Positions 1-7,152 of a stretch of 7,152 nucleotides of DNA are shown here, piece by piece. Location: the NCBI GenBank assembly GCA_029243445.1, contig JAQWSA010000090.1, positions 1 to 7,152 of the forward strand, written 5' to 3'. The stretch comes from Alphaproteobacteria bacterium. Its GTDB lineage: Bacteria; Pseudomonadota; Alphaproteobacteria; UBA6615. The position numbers were made by a program, and so were the translations under genes. The notes under the pieces were generated by a model, which ran no database searches, was not told where the DNA came from, and was given only the letters and a program-made list of their open reading frames with translations. How positions within the stretch are numbered: the stretch's first letter is position 1; each line of letters begins with the position of its first letter.

Positions 1-13
1 ATCAATTTTTTTA

Positions 14-988
14 CTAAGGTAACAATACTGTAGACCCAGTAGTTTTGCGGGACTCAAGATCCCGATGGGCTTGAGCAGTATTTTCGAGTGGATAAGTTTG
101 ATTAATCTCGATTTTTACTGCGCCGGAGCTAATCACACTAAATAAATCGTTAGCACAGGATTCGAGGGCAGGGCGTGATGCTGTGTAGTGAAATAACACT
201 GGGCGGGTTACATAAATTGATCCATATGTTGAAAGGTCAATTATATTAAGTGGATCAGGAGCACCGGATGCGGCGCCAAAACATACAAGCATTCCAAGAG
301 GTGATAAGCATTTCATTGAATTATAGAAAGTATCTTTTCCAACTCCATCGTATACTACGGGAACGCCCTCGCCCCCAGTAATTTCATTTACGCGTTCAAC
401 AAAGTTTTCAGTTTGGTAGTTTATCGTATGATGTACACCATGTGCTTTTGCTAAATCTGCTTTTTCTTTGCTACCTACTGTTCCTATTACTGTTGCTCCT
501 AAGTGGTTTAACCACTGACTAGCAATAAGACCAACCCCCCCTGCTGCAGCGTGAAGTAAAACAGTCATCCCAGGTTCTACTCGAAATGTTTGTCTAATAA
601 GAAACTGAGTTGTCATTCCTTTTAGCATAGATGCAGCAGCCACTTGGTCATTTACCCCATCTGGCAATTTAACAGCAATATTAGCGGGCATAACCCGTGA
701 TTCTGAATACGCTCCCGCAGGCATATCAGCATATCCGATGCGATCTCCGACAGATAGGTGGGTTACACCTTCCCCGACCTCTTCAACAACACCGGCGGCC
801 TCCAGTCCAAGTACTGAGGGCATGGGTAGAGGTCTGACACCAGCTCGTAAGTATGTGTCTATGTAATTGAGTCCTATGGCTGTGTGACGAACAAGAATTT
901 CACCTTCAGATGGAGCTCCTACATTAACTTCATCCCAGCTTAAAACTTCAGGACCACCTGTTTCGTGTATACGTATTGCGTGAACCAT
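14..988 (-). CDS. qor: Quinone oxidoreductase-like zinc-independent MDR enzyme
   Basis: Complete 324-residue protein of the medium-chain dehydrogenase/reductase superfamily, quinone oxidoreductase (QOR) branch; E. coli QorA has a similar length. Family members are cytosolic and use NADPH to reduce quinones or other alpha,beta-unsaturated carbonyls; the true substrate here is not predictable. Visible motifs: the QOR-type segment GLNYIDTYLRAG (residues 39-50) where zinc-dependent alcohol dehydrogenases carry their catalytic Cys, the GLEAAGVVEEVGEGV stretch (61-75), and the nucleotide-binding AAAGGVG (147-153) opening the Rossmann domain. No catalytic or structural zinc ligand cluster is present. 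The ATG is fixed by a near-perfect Shine-Dalgarno sequence five bases upstream. The stop is TAG. It is the last gene of the minus-strand group, 57 bp after ogt, so it probably shares that transcript, although the gap could hold its own promoter. GC looks clearly higher than in ogt. Family assignment is firm; the exact reaction is inferred. Confidence 0.93.
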   Translation of the reverse strand: MVHAIRIHETGGPEVLSWDEVNVGAPSEGEILVRHTAIGLNYIDTYLRAGVRPLPMPSVLGLEAAGVVEEVGEGVTHLSVGDRIGYADMPAGAYSESRVMPANIAVKLPDGVNDQVAAASMLKGMTTQFLIRQTFRVEPGMTVLLHAAAGGVGLIASQWLNHLGATVIGTVGSKEKADLAKAHGVHHTINYQTENFVERVNEITGGEGVPVVYDGVGKDTFYNSMKCLSPLGMLVCFGAASGAPDPLNIIDLSTYGSIYVTRPVLFHYTASRPALESCANDLFSVISSGAVKIEINQTYPLENTAQAHRDLESRKTTGSTVLLP

Positions 989-991
989 ATT

Positions 992-1000
992 TACCTCCTA
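992..1000 (-). promoter_or_regulatory. Strong Shine-Dalgarno of the quinone oxidoreductase gene
   Basis: On the minus strand this reads TAGGAGGTA, an almost perfect match to the anti-Shine-Dalgarno complement. AGGAGG sits five bases before the ATG at 988. It decides the start and is by far the strongest ribosome binding site in the window, which suggests this gene is translated independently of ogt upstream. Confidence 0.85.
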
Positions 1001-1045
1001 GCCATCATATTTATAGAGTAACTTTATATCGTTTTCTTTATTAGC

Positions 1046-1507
1046 CTATGTATTAATATCAATACCTTCAAGATTAAGTAGATATTTTTTGGTTTTAGCA
1101 CCTCCTTTTCCAGAATATCCACTTATATCAAGTTTTTTTGTTAAAACCCTGTGACACGGGATAATTATTGGCAATGGGTTTTTTCCGCACGCGTTACCAA
1201 CAGCTCTTGGCGATGATTTTATATTATTAGAGATTTCTCCGTATGTTAAATAGTCCCCGTATTTTATTTCATTTATAATTTTCCATGTCTTTACTTGATG
1301 CAGTGTACCTATTGGGTTTAATGGTAGATTGAAATCTTTCAAATTTCCTGAAAAATATGCTTTTAACTGATTGGATGCTTCATTAAGTAACGAATTAGAT
1401 ATTTCATTAGACTGTTTATTCCACTCTAGTTTTACTAAAAAACCGTTCTCTTCTATTAACGTGATGGGACCGAACGGGCTTGTGATACTAAGGCGATTTT
1501 TACTCAT
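1046..1507 (-). CDS. ogt: Methylated-DNA--protein-cysteine S-methyltransferase (Ogt/MGMT type)
   Basis: A 153-residue suicide DNA repair protein. The family transfers the alkyl group from O6-alkylguanine (and O4-alkylthymine) in DNA to its own active-site cysteine. The diagnostic active-site block is present: IIIPCHRV with the acceptor Cys118, preceded by [11 protein letters not shown] (101-111), which supplies the family's helix-turn-helix arginine finger (R101) and the conserved Asn of the Asn-His-Cys-Glu network (N110). The G-Y-S-G-K-G-G segment (130-136) and the LNLE ending (144-147) also fit. The N-terminal domain is short and poorly conserved, and there is no Ada-type regulatory domain. 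Its ATG overlaps the TGA of the yyaL-type gene (ATGA, 1504-1507) and has no clear Shine-Dalgarno, so translation is probably coupled to that gene. Stop TAG. The gene is AT-richer (about 32% GC in the part counted) and richer in Lys, Asn and Ile than its neighbours. The function call is firm. Confidence 0.95.
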   Translation of the reverse strand: MSKNRLSITSPFGPITLIEENGFLVKLEWNKQSNEISNSLLNEASNQLKAYFSGNLKDFNLPLNPIGTLHQVKTWKIINEIKYGDYLTYGEISNNIKSSPRAVGNACGKNPLPIIIPCHRVLTKKLDISGYSGKGGAKTKKYLLNLEGIDINT

Positions 1508-3543
1508 TTTATTGCAAGATATTTTTTTAGAGTTTCTGCATTTTCAAGGGGGACTGAACATACTTGGCCATTACACACATAAGCGGTGGCCCTTTCATTT
1601 ATTTTAGTTTTTCCAAATGCTGGATGATCAGGATACAACGCCTCACCGTCGGGTATTATTGATAAAACACGAGCTGGAATATTAAAAAGGTTTTGAGCAG
1701 CTAAAAGTGCCTCTGTGTCTTGGGAGTTCTTATCACCTATAATGATGATTTGGACCGCCTCAAATAAGAACTGAGCCGCGTTGATAAGGGTTACATGTCC
1801 ATAGGGGTTTTTTTCTGCTTCGGCTGAGAAGGCAGTAATTACCGATTCGCAACGTTTTCTATAATAGTCATGACCGGTTAGGTAATAAAGCCGCGCAAGT
1901 ACTTCGGCAATTATTCCGTTCCCTGATGGCGTAGCATTATCTAAGCAAGTCTTTGTCCGGACTATTATATCTTCAGCGCCCTCTGCTGTAAAAAAATATC
2001 CCCCAAGATCCTCGTCCCAGTAAAATTTATCTAAGACTTTAATCCAACATATAACATTATCTAAGTTTTCATGATTATTTGTGCTTTCAAAAAGTAGAAG
2101 ACCTGCTCTGGACATATTGGCATAGTCATCAACTGTTGCTACGTGTTTCGCTATATCAAGTCGATAAGAGTGGAGTAGAAGAAGTTTTTCATCTCCCGAA
2201 TGGCACATATTTGTAACAACAAAATCAAATGCTTTTTCAGCTTTGTGTAACCAACTAGGTTTTTCGAAGACTTGTGAAGCCCGCACAAGTGCGCTGATCA
2301 TAAGCCCATTCCAGTCTGCTAAAATTTTGTCATCTAATGCAGGGGCTATTCTTTTTGTTCGATTATCAAACAGTGTTTTTCTGTTTTTTTGAAGCTGATT
2401 CTCAATTTCTATTGTTTTTGGTATTGGATCATTAGACCTATTAATGATGTTTTTACCTTCCCAATTACCCTCTGTTCTGATGTCATAGGCAGCTATGAAT
2501 ATATTAGCATTATTACCTAGTAAATGACGTATTTCTGATTCTGACCAGACATAGAACTTACCTTCCTCACCCTCAGAATCAGCATCTATGGTAGAGTAAA
2601 AACCGCCACAAGGATCGGTTGCTTTTACCATTTCTCGACTGACCCAATCTATTGTTTCGGTTACTCTTTCTAAATAGATTAGATCTTTTGTATCTTGATA
2701 GGCGTCTGAGTAAAGTTCAATAAGCTGTGCATTGTCGTAAAGCATTTTTTCAAAGTGAGGCACTAACCATGAAGGGTCTGTTGAGTAACGTGCAAAACCT
2801 CCACCTAAATGATCATAAATCCCACCCTGTGCCATTTTATTTAAAGTAAGCAAAACGGCATCACCTAACTCTTTTCTATTATTTTGCTTATAACCTCTCC
2901 ATAATAGATTTAAGACTGGGCATTGAGGAAATTTCGGTGCAGTACCTATGCCTCCATTTTTATAGTCGATTTGTTCCATGATGGATTTAGCTGCTGTGAA
3001 AACACCATCTGGCCCAATGATGGATCCTTTCGCTGGCCTAGATAAGTCTTCTAGTGCTTTGACAACTGAATTGCTATTTTGAGAAACTTTTTCTGGTTCT
3101 TGATCGTAAATATTAGCTACATGGCGAAGTAATTCGGGAAAACCCGGTCTTCCATATAGTGAGGTTGGGGGAAAGTAGGTGCCGCCCCAGAATGGTCTAC
3201 CTTCAGGAGTACAAAACATAGTTAGAGGCCATCCTCCTTGTTCTCCAAAAAGCGCAAGCGATGTCATATAAATATTATCAATATCTGGTCGTTCTTCTCG
3301 GTCAACTTTTATATTAATAAATAGTTTATTCATTAATATAGCTGTATTTGGATCTTCAAAGCTTTCATGCGCCATAACGTGACACCAATGACATGCAGCA
3401 TAGCCAATGGAAAGAAGAATAGGGCGATCTTTCTCTTTAGCTATGTTTAATGCCACTTCACCCCAGGGATACCAGTCAACGGGATTCTCGGCATGCTGAA
3501 GTAGATAGGGACTCGTTTCGTAGGCTAGCTTATTTTTTGCCAT
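1504..3543 (-). CDS. yyaL: YyaL/SPATA20-family thioredoxin-domain protein (DUF255)
   Basis: A 679-residue, full-length member of the widespread YyaL/SSP411 family. It opens with the family signature ([20 protein letters not shown], 9-28). A thioredoxin-like domain follows, with a CxxC motif (C51-H-W-C54 in [16 protein letters not shown]), then [10 protein letters not shown] (80-89) and GGWPLTMF (103-110). The rest resembles an (alpha/alpha)6 glycosidase-like barrel, with [10 protein letters not shown] (198-207) and [15 protein letters not shown] (240-254), followed by [11 protein letters not shown]. Near the end is [12 protein letters not shown], with Cys657 and Cys662. No signal peptide or membrane segment is visible, so it is probably cytosolic. 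The biochemical role of the family is not established; a redox or sugar-related activity is only an inference from the folds. The ATG has a good Shine-Dalgarno (AAGGAA, about seven bases away). Stop TGA, overlapping ogt by four bases. First gene of the minus-strand group and divergent from mnmE. Confidence 0.95.
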   Translation of the reverse strand: MAKNKLAYETSPYLLQHAENPVDWYPWGEVALNIAKEKDRPILLSIGYAACHWCHVMAHESFEDPNTAILMNKLFINIKVDREERPDIDNIYMTSLALFGEQGGWPLTMFCTPEGRPFWGGTYFPPTSLYGRPGFPELLRHVANIYDQEPEKVSQNSNSVVKALEDLSRPAKGSIIGPDGVFTAAKSIMEQIDYKNGGIGTAPKFPQCPVLNLLWRGYKQNNRKELGDAVLLTLNKMAQGGIYDHLGGGFARYSTDPSWLVPHFEKMLYDNAQLIELYSDAYQDTKDLIYLERVTETIDWVSREMVKATDPCGGFYSTIDADSEGEEGKFYVWSESEIRHLLGNNANIFIAAYDIRTEGNWEGKNIINRSNDPIPKTIEIENQLQKNRKTLFDNRTKRIAPALDDKILADWNGLMISALVRASQVFEKPSWLHKAEKAFDFVVTNMCHSGDEKLLLLHSYRLDIAKHVATVDDYANMSRAGLLLFESTNNHENLDNVICWIKVLDKFYWDEDLGGYFFTAEGAEDIIVRTKTCLDNATPSGNGIIAEVLARLYYLTGHDYYRKRCESVITAFSAEAEKNPYGHVTLINAAQFLFEAVQIIIIGDKNSQDTEALLAAQNLFNIPARVLSIIPDGEALYPDHPAFGKTKINERATAYVCNGQVCSVPLENAETLKKYLAIK

Positions 3544-3734
3544 GCATGTTTCCTTTGGGGCAAAATTAATTAACTGAGTTTTAAATATATTATGGAACTG
3601 GTTACTGAGAAATATTAGGTGATATTATATACTCCTGGCCAGAGGATAGATTTATGTAAGAAGATTATTAGGCTTAATATTTCTTTAAGTTATGTCTAAA
3701 ATTAAATTAATTATGTTTAAGTAGCGAGGCCTCT
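3544..3734. promoter_or_regulatory. Divergent promoter region between the yyaL-type gene and mnmE
   Basis: This 191-bp AT-rich spacer separates two outward-facing transcription units, so at least one promoter in each direction is expected. On the minus strand a perfect TATAAT lies at 3624-3629, without a convincing -35 box. On the plus strand CTGAGA (3605-3610), a 17-bp spacer and TATACT (3628-3633) make a plausible sigma-70-type pair. The two -10 candidates overlap, so the units may compete for RNA polymerase. An 8-bp palindrome, CTGGCCAG (3635-3642), sits beside them. The mnmE start has GAGG (3726-3729), five bases before its ATG. No DnaA-box cluster, tRNA or riboswitch is recognisable. The region call is sound; the exact boxes are weak. 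Confidence 0.45.
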
Positions 3735-4895
3735 ATGAAAGATACTATTTACGCCCTTGCAAGTGGTTATGGCACAGCCGGAGTTGCAGTAATTAGGGTG
3801 TCTGGTCCGCAGGCGAACTATGTTTTGTTAAAAATATCTGGAGAACCAAAACCAAAACCACGATTGGCCAGTCTAAGACGATTACGTGAGATTAAAACTG
3901 GTTATGATATAGATGATGCAATTGTTATTTGGTTTCCTGGCCCAGCTAGCTTTACAGGAGAAGATATAGTTGAATTCCATACTCACGGGGGAACAGCCAT
4001 AATAAGCGGAATATTTTCTGCTATTTCCAGTATTGAATCATGTAGAATGGCTAACCCAGGTGAATTTACTAGGCGGGCATTTGAAAATAGAAAACTAGAT
4101 TTGACATCTGCTGAGGCAGTTGCTGACTTGGTCGCCGCTGAAACTACCGAACAAAGACGACAGGCATTGGCTCAATATGATGGAGCTCTTGCCAACATCT
4201 ATGATGGGTGGCGGACCAAATTAACGGAGATATTAGCTAATACAGAGGTTATGATAGATTTCTCTGATGAGGAGATACCTGATGATCTAAACTCAACTAA
4301 TAAACACAATATATTGTGCATTAAGAGAGCTATAACACAATATATTGATGACAAAAATATAGGTGAGAGAATTAGAACAGGCTTTCGTGTGGCTATAATT
4401 GGAGAACCTAACGTCGGTAAATCAAGTTTGTTAAATAAGATTGCTGGAAGAGAGGCGGCAATTGTATCTAAAACAAAAGGAACAACTCGAGATATTATAG
4501 AGGTTCATATTCAACTCGGTGGCTATTCTGTAATTATTGCCGATACAGCAGGTCTTCGTGAAACGCAGGAGGAGGTGGAATCTGAGGGTGTTCGCCGGGC
4601 TAGAAAGCTCGCTGAAGATGCTGACATGAAATTAGTAATGTTTGATGCAACTCATTTTCCTAATATAGCCGAAATATCGAAAAAATATCTAGATGACGAT
4701 GCTATAGCCGTGTTTAACAAGGTAGATATTATAAACCAACCCGTTCCATTTGAGCTTGATTTTCATAAAGCTTTTTTAATTTCTGCTTTAACTGGAGAGG
4801 GCCTCGACCCACTTTTGTCTACTTTACAGGATAAAATACAAAAACGATTGAAAAACGCTGAAATATCTCCATTGACGCGGGCCCGTCATCGATAA
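3735..4895 (+). CDS. mnmE: MnmE tRNA-modification GTPase, cut short by an internal TAA
   Basis: The open part gives 386 residues of MnmE (TrmE), the cytosolic GTPase that works with MnmG to place an aminomethyl or carboxymethylaminomethyl group on C5 of U34 in certain tRNAs. The N-terminal tetrahydrofolate-binding domain starts DTIYALASG (3-11) and carries SFTGED (72-77), THGG (83-86) and NPGEFT (108-113). The inserted G domain is complete: P-loop GEPNVGKS (223-230), with Asn226 at the place of the potassium-coordinating Asn; GTTRD (249-253); DTAG (270-273); NKVD (328-331); SAL (350-352). Reading stops at TAA (4893-4895), directly after RARHR, where relatives such as E. coli MnmE (RHLQAL) carry a glutamine. 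A CAA-to-TAA change explains it. The missing C-terminal helices and catalytic Cys are encoded in frame just downstream. Without read-through the product should fold partly but lack modification activity. The start is supported by GAGG and by alignment to the family N-terminus. Confidence 0.9.
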   Translation: MKDTIYALASGYGTAGVAVIRVSGPQANYVLLKISGEPKPKPRLASLRRLREIKTGYDIDDAIVIWFPGPASFTGEDIVEFHTHGGTAIISGIFSAISSIESCRMANPGEFTRRAFENRKLDLTSAEAVADLVAAETTEQRRQALAQYDGALANIYDGWRTKLTEILANTEVMIDFSDEEIPDDLNSTNKHNILCIKRAITQYIDDKNIGERIRTGFRVAIIGEPNVGKSSLLNKIAGREAAIVSKTKGTTRDIIEVHIQLGGYSVIIADTAGLRETQEEVESEGVRRARKLAEDADMKLVMFDATHFPNIAEISKKYLDDDAIAVFNKVDIINQPVPFELDFHKAFLISALTGEGLDPLLSTLQDKIQKRLKNAEISPLTRARHR

Positions 4896-5066
4896 GCTCT
4901 AGAAGCAGTTTTAGAGGCTTTGGGAAGAGCTGAAAGAGCTGTTCTTCCTGAGTTAGCAGCCGAAGACTTAAGGTTGGCCGCTAGGGCATTGGCCCGCATT
5001 ACAGGACGGGTTGATGTCGAGGATGTCTTAGATGTTATCTTTATGGACTTTTGTATTGGTAAATAA
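4896..5066 (+). pseudogene. mnmE: Detached C-terminal segment of MnmE, in frame after the TAA
   Basis: Continuing the mnmE frame past the TAA gives 56 more sense codons and a terminal TAA at 5064-5066. They read as the end of the MnmE helical domain, starting [13 protein letters not shown] and finishing with the family's invariant FCIGK, whose Cys (residue 440 of a 443-residue full protein) is the catalytic cysteine (Cys451 in E. coli). The total of 443 residues is normal for MnmE. There is no frameshift, second stop or loss of conserved residues. GC content is higher than in the preceding part of the gene, so it does not look decayed. I see no credible start for separate translation: the first candidate, TTG at 4920, has GAGG only two bases before it and would lose part of a helix. 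Recent mutation, sequence error or stop read-through are all possible. Confidence 0.85.
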
Positions 5067-5144
5067 AGACTTTAGGTTGATAGATAGTCAGCTAGAATAT
5101 CGTATGTTTTGACTTCGATCTCTTCGTGACTTAAACACTCTGGT

Positions 5145-7019
5145 ATGAATGAATATGATGTCATTGTTATTGGAGGAGGCCACGCCGGCACTGAAGCAGC
5201 CTCAGCATCTGCGCGTATGGGCGCGCGGACAATCTTGATCACTCATAAATTAGAAACCATTGGTGTAATGTCATGTAATCCTGCAATAGGAGGGCTTGGT
5301 AAAGGGCATTTAGTTCGTGAAATTGACGCTCTTGATGGCATAATGGCCCGGGCTATTGATAGGGCAGGAATTCAGTTTCGTGTACTTAATCGTAGTAAGG
5401 GCCCGGCAGTCTGGGGGCCTCGCGCTCAGGCGGATAGGAAGCTTTATCTAAAGGCAGTGCAAGACTTATTAAATGATCAACAGAATCTAGAGATACGAGC
5501 TGGAAGTGTTGAAGACCTTAGGTTTGAGTCATCTGGTGGGGTGTGCGGTGTTGTATTACAAAGCGGAGAAAATATAAAATCTAGTAAGGTTATACTGACC
5601 ACAGGTACTTTTTTAAATGGTATTATTCATGTTGGGGATAGAAAAACCTCTGCCGGTAGGGTTGGAGACGCGCCCTCGATAGGCTTATCCAAAACTTTAT
5701 ATAGATCAGGATTTTCCATGGGGCGTCTTAAGACAGGAACTCCACCAAGATTAGATGGAAAAACTATAGACTGGAAAGATCTAGAAGTTCAGTCGGGGGA
5801 TAGGGTACCCGAACCTTTTTCGTATATGACGGATAAAATAAATATTCCTCAGATTGAGTGCCATATTACACATACCAACCAAAAGGGACACGATATTATT
5901 AAAAATAACCTTGATCGTGCGCCTATATATTCAGGGCAGATCGAAGGCACGGGCCCAAGGTATTGCCCATCAATAGAAGATAAAGTAGTTCGTTTTTCCC
6001 ATAAATCCCATCACCAAATATTTCTTGAGCCGGAGGGACTGGATGACGACACTATTTATCCGAATGGGATATCAACCTCACTTCCTGAAGATGTACAAGT
6101 TGATTTAATTAAAACAATAAAGGGCCTAGAGAAAACTCGTATAATACGTCCTGGTTATGCTATTGAGTATGATTTTGTTGATCCTCGAGAACTAAAACCG
6201 ACACTAGAAACTCGCAAAATACCAGGACTCTATTTGGCGGGACAAATTAATGGAACTACTGGCTATGAGGAGGCTGCAGCACAAGGGCTTATGGCGGGCT
6301 TAAACGCAGCTATGTTAAATTCGGATAGTTTCATTTTGGATAGGGCTGATGCATACATAGGGGTTATGATTGATGACCTAATTACTCGCGGAGCTGATGA
6401 GCCATATCGTATGTTTACATCAAGAGCTGAATATAGATTGCTTTTGCGTGCTGATAACGCTGATGAGAGATTAACGCCTTATGGCTTGTCCTTGGGTTGT
6501 GTTAGTAGTGAAAGGGGTACTGTTTTTGACCGTAAAACAGAAAGTTTGTCTGCTGCCCGTGAGTTAGTAAATTCATTATCTGAGAGTCCAAATACCTTAA
6601 AGAATCTAGGTTTTTCCATTAATCAAGATGGGGTGAGACGCACTGCTTTTGAGTTGTTGGCTTATTCGGAAATTACAGTTGCGAAGCTTACTAAAGTTTG
6701 GCCTGATCTTAATAGTATTTCACCGGAATTATCTAAGAGACTTGAGATAGAGGCGCTTTATAATAGTTATGTACGGAGGCAGGAGGCTGATGTTATTGCT
6801 TTTAGGCGTGATGAATCCCTAGAATTACCGCGTGACCTAGATTACTCACTAATTGGCGGTTTATCTAGAGAGGCTCAGGAAAAGCTTTCAAAAGCTAGTC
6901 CCCGGACTTTAGGTCAGGCTGGCCGGATCCCCGGGGTTACACCAGCAGCTATGGTTGCCTTGCTGCGTTATGTGCGTAGAGATGCAGATGAAACCAGATC
7001 TCAATTAAAATTAGCATAG
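5145..7019 (+). CDS. mnmG: MnmG (GidA), FAD-dependent tRNA U34 modification enzyme
   Basis: Complete 624-residue MnmG, the flavoprotein partner of MnmE in cmnm5/nm5 modification of wobble uridine-34; it uses FAD, NADH and methylene-tetrahydrofolate. Motifs: the dinucleotide-binding GGGHAG (10-15), SCNPAIGG with Cys44 (43-50), [11 protein letters not shown] (194-204), [11 protein letters not shown] with Cys274 (270-280), [16 protein letters not shown] (367-382) and [19 protein letters not shown] (415-433). The two cysteines match the conserved pair Cys47/Cys277 of E. coli. The C-terminal helical domain ends [16 protein letters not shown], the usual MnmE- and tRNA-contacting tail. The start is fixed: the in-frame codon six positions upstream is TGA (5127-5129) and no other start codon lies between. 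No good Shine-Dalgarno precedes it. The gene begins 78 bp after the full mnmE frame ends, with no clear terminator between, so co-transcription is likely. Stop TAG. Intact, unlike its partner gene. Confidence 0.97.
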   Translation: MNEYDVIVIGGGHAGTEAASASARMGARTILITHKLETIGVMSCNPAIGGLGKGHLVREIDALDGIMARAIDRAGIQFRVLNRSKGPAVWGPRAQADRKLYLKAVQDLLNDQQNLEIRAGSVEDLRFESSGGVCGVVLQSGENIKSSKVILTTGTFLNGIIHVGDRKTSAGRVGDAPSIGLSKTLYRSGFSMGRLKTGTPPRLDGKTIDWKDLEVQSGDRVPEPFSYMTDKINIPQIECHITHTNQKGHDIIKNNLDRAPIYSGQIEGTGPRYCPSIEDKVVRFSHKSHHQIFLEPEGLDDDTIYPNGISTSLPEDVQVDLIKTIKGLEKTRIIRPGYAIEYDFVDPRELKPTLETRKIPGLYLAGQINGTTGYEEAAAQGLMAGLNAAMLNSDSFILDRADAYIGVMIDDLITRGADEPYRMFTSRAEYRLLLRADNADERLTPYGLSLGCVSSERGTVFDRKTESLSAARELVNSLSESPNTLKNLGFSINQDGVRRTAFELLAYSEITVAKLTKVWPDLNSISPELSKRLEIEALYNSYVRRQEADVIAFRRDESLELPRDLDYSLIGGLSREAQEKLSKASPRTLGQAGRIPGVTPAAMVALLRYVRRDADETRSQLKLA

Positions 7020-7086
7020 CCTATTATTTAGTTAACCACTATATATAGTACTAGTAAAAAATTTCTATCAATAGGATGGGTATTTT

Positions 7087-7152
7087 ATGGTACAGATGGC
7101 CCCTATGACTGCCTTGGAGTTTGCCTCCATTCTACATGTTTCACGTGAAACA
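7087..7152 (+). CDS. rsmG: RsmG 16S rRNA G527 methyltransferase, N-terminal fragment
   Basis: Only the first 22 codons are inside the window; the frame is open to the edge. Residues 7-22, MTALEFASILHVSRET, match the N-terminus of alphaproteobacterial RsmG (GidB), the SAM-dependent enzyme that makes m7G527 in 16S rRNA. The methyltransferase domain lies outside, so the call rests on this short match and on position: rsmG normally follows mnmG. There are three in-frame ATGs, at 7087, 7096 and 7105. The first is chosen because AGGA (7073-7076) lies ten bases upstream; the third matches the common family start and remains possible. The gap to mnmG is 67 bp. The codons for V-S-R-E-T are the parS site. 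Confidence 0.85.
   Translation, partial: MVQMAPMTALEFASILHVSRET
7137..7152. other. parS centromere site (ParB binding), inside rsmG
   Basis: TGTTTCACGTGAAACA is a perfect 16-bp palindrome identical to the canonical chromosomal parS consensus. ParB-CTP clamps load here and spread, and with ParA they segregate the replication origin region. It lies in the rsmG reading frame (GTT TCA CGT GAA ACA, V-S-R-E-T) and touches the window's right edge. In many alphaproteobacteria parA and parB follow rsmG, so they are probably just beyond this window. An exact 16-base match of this palindrome by chance is very unlikely. Confidence 0.95.

Noticed and set aside
1371..1607. Open plus-strand frame of 78 codons across the ogt/yyaL junction
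   Set aside because: It lies antisense to two well-supported genes, has no family resemblance and has no ribosome binding site I can support.
3544..3734. Replication origin in the divergent spacer
   Set aside because: The parS site shows the origin is probably not far away, but I see no TTATCCACA-like DnaA boxes or clustered repeats here.
4893..4895. TAA reassigned to glutamine (alternative genetic code)
   Set aside because: It is attractive because the position is a Gln in relatives and the four other complete genes end in TAG or TGA. But no other in-frame TAA interrupts any gene here, and mnmE itself ends at TAA right after the invariant terminal GK. A sense TAA would add extra residues (GKQRL) not found in the family.
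4920..5066. Separate translation of the MnmE C-terminal part from TTG at 4920
   Set aside because: GAGG lies only two bases before the TTG, too close for normal initiation, and the product would begin inside a helix. No in-frame ATG or GTG occurs until near the end.
5067..5144. Terminator or small RNA between mnmE and mnmG
   Set aside because: No GC-rich stem followed by a T-run could be found on the plus strand, and nothing resembles a known RNA.
7038..7049. ACTATATATAGT palindrome between mnmG and rsmG
   Set aside because: It is a perfect 12-bp palindrome but entirely AT-rich alternating sequence, too weak for a terminator stem, with no T-run after it. Chance is likely in this base composition.
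1..7152. Previously undescribed defence, mobile or biosynthetic system
   Set aside because: Every gene is assignable to a known conserved family and the spacers are short. There are no arrays, repeats, transposases or unexplained long gaps.

Overview
The window is most likely chromosomal DNA from an alphaproteobacterium of low to moderate GC content (about 40% by eye). The placement rests on three things. The order mnmE-mnmG-rsmG with a ParB-binding parS site is the usual origin-proximal block leading into parAB in that class. The RsmG N-terminus (MTALEFASILHVSRET) and the MnmE and MnmG sequences read like alphaproteobacterial members. The YyaL-type and quinone oxidoreductase-like proteins also fit. 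I cannot name a genus.

Left half (14-3543, minus strand): three co-directional genes, transcribed right to left. They are a YyaL/SPATA20-type thioredoxin-domain protein (DUF255), an Ogt-type O6-alkylguanine-DNA alkyltransferase whose start overlaps the previous stop by four bases (ATGA), and a zinc-free quinone oxidoreductase-like MDR enzyme 57 bp further on with its own very strong Shine-Dalgarno sequence. The first two are almost certainly one translationally coupled unit, and the third probably shares the transcript. No biochemical pathway obviously joins them.

Centre (3544-3734): a 191-bp AT-rich divergent intergenic region. It must hold the promoter(s) of the minus-strand group and of mnmE. 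Overlapping -10-like boxes on the two strands can be seen near 3624-3633.

Right half (3735-7152, plus strand): mnmE, mnmG and the first 22 codons of rsmG. MnmE and MnmG form the complex that installs the (carboxymethyl)aminomethyl group at C5 of the wobble uridine (U34) of certain tRNAs. RsmG methylates G527 of 16S rRNA. mnmE is interrupted by one in-frame TAA at codon 387. Beyond it the reading frame stays open for 56 conserved codons and ends in the canonical FCIGK C-terminus with the catalytic cysteine. mnmG is intact. The last 16 bases are a perfect parS palindrome (TGTTTCACGTGAAACA) embedded in the rsmG coding sequence, which places the window near the chromosome's partition centre.

I see no mobile element, CRISPR array, RNA gene or new multi-gene system. 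The two notable points are the nonsense-interrupted mnmE and the coding-sequence-embedded parS.
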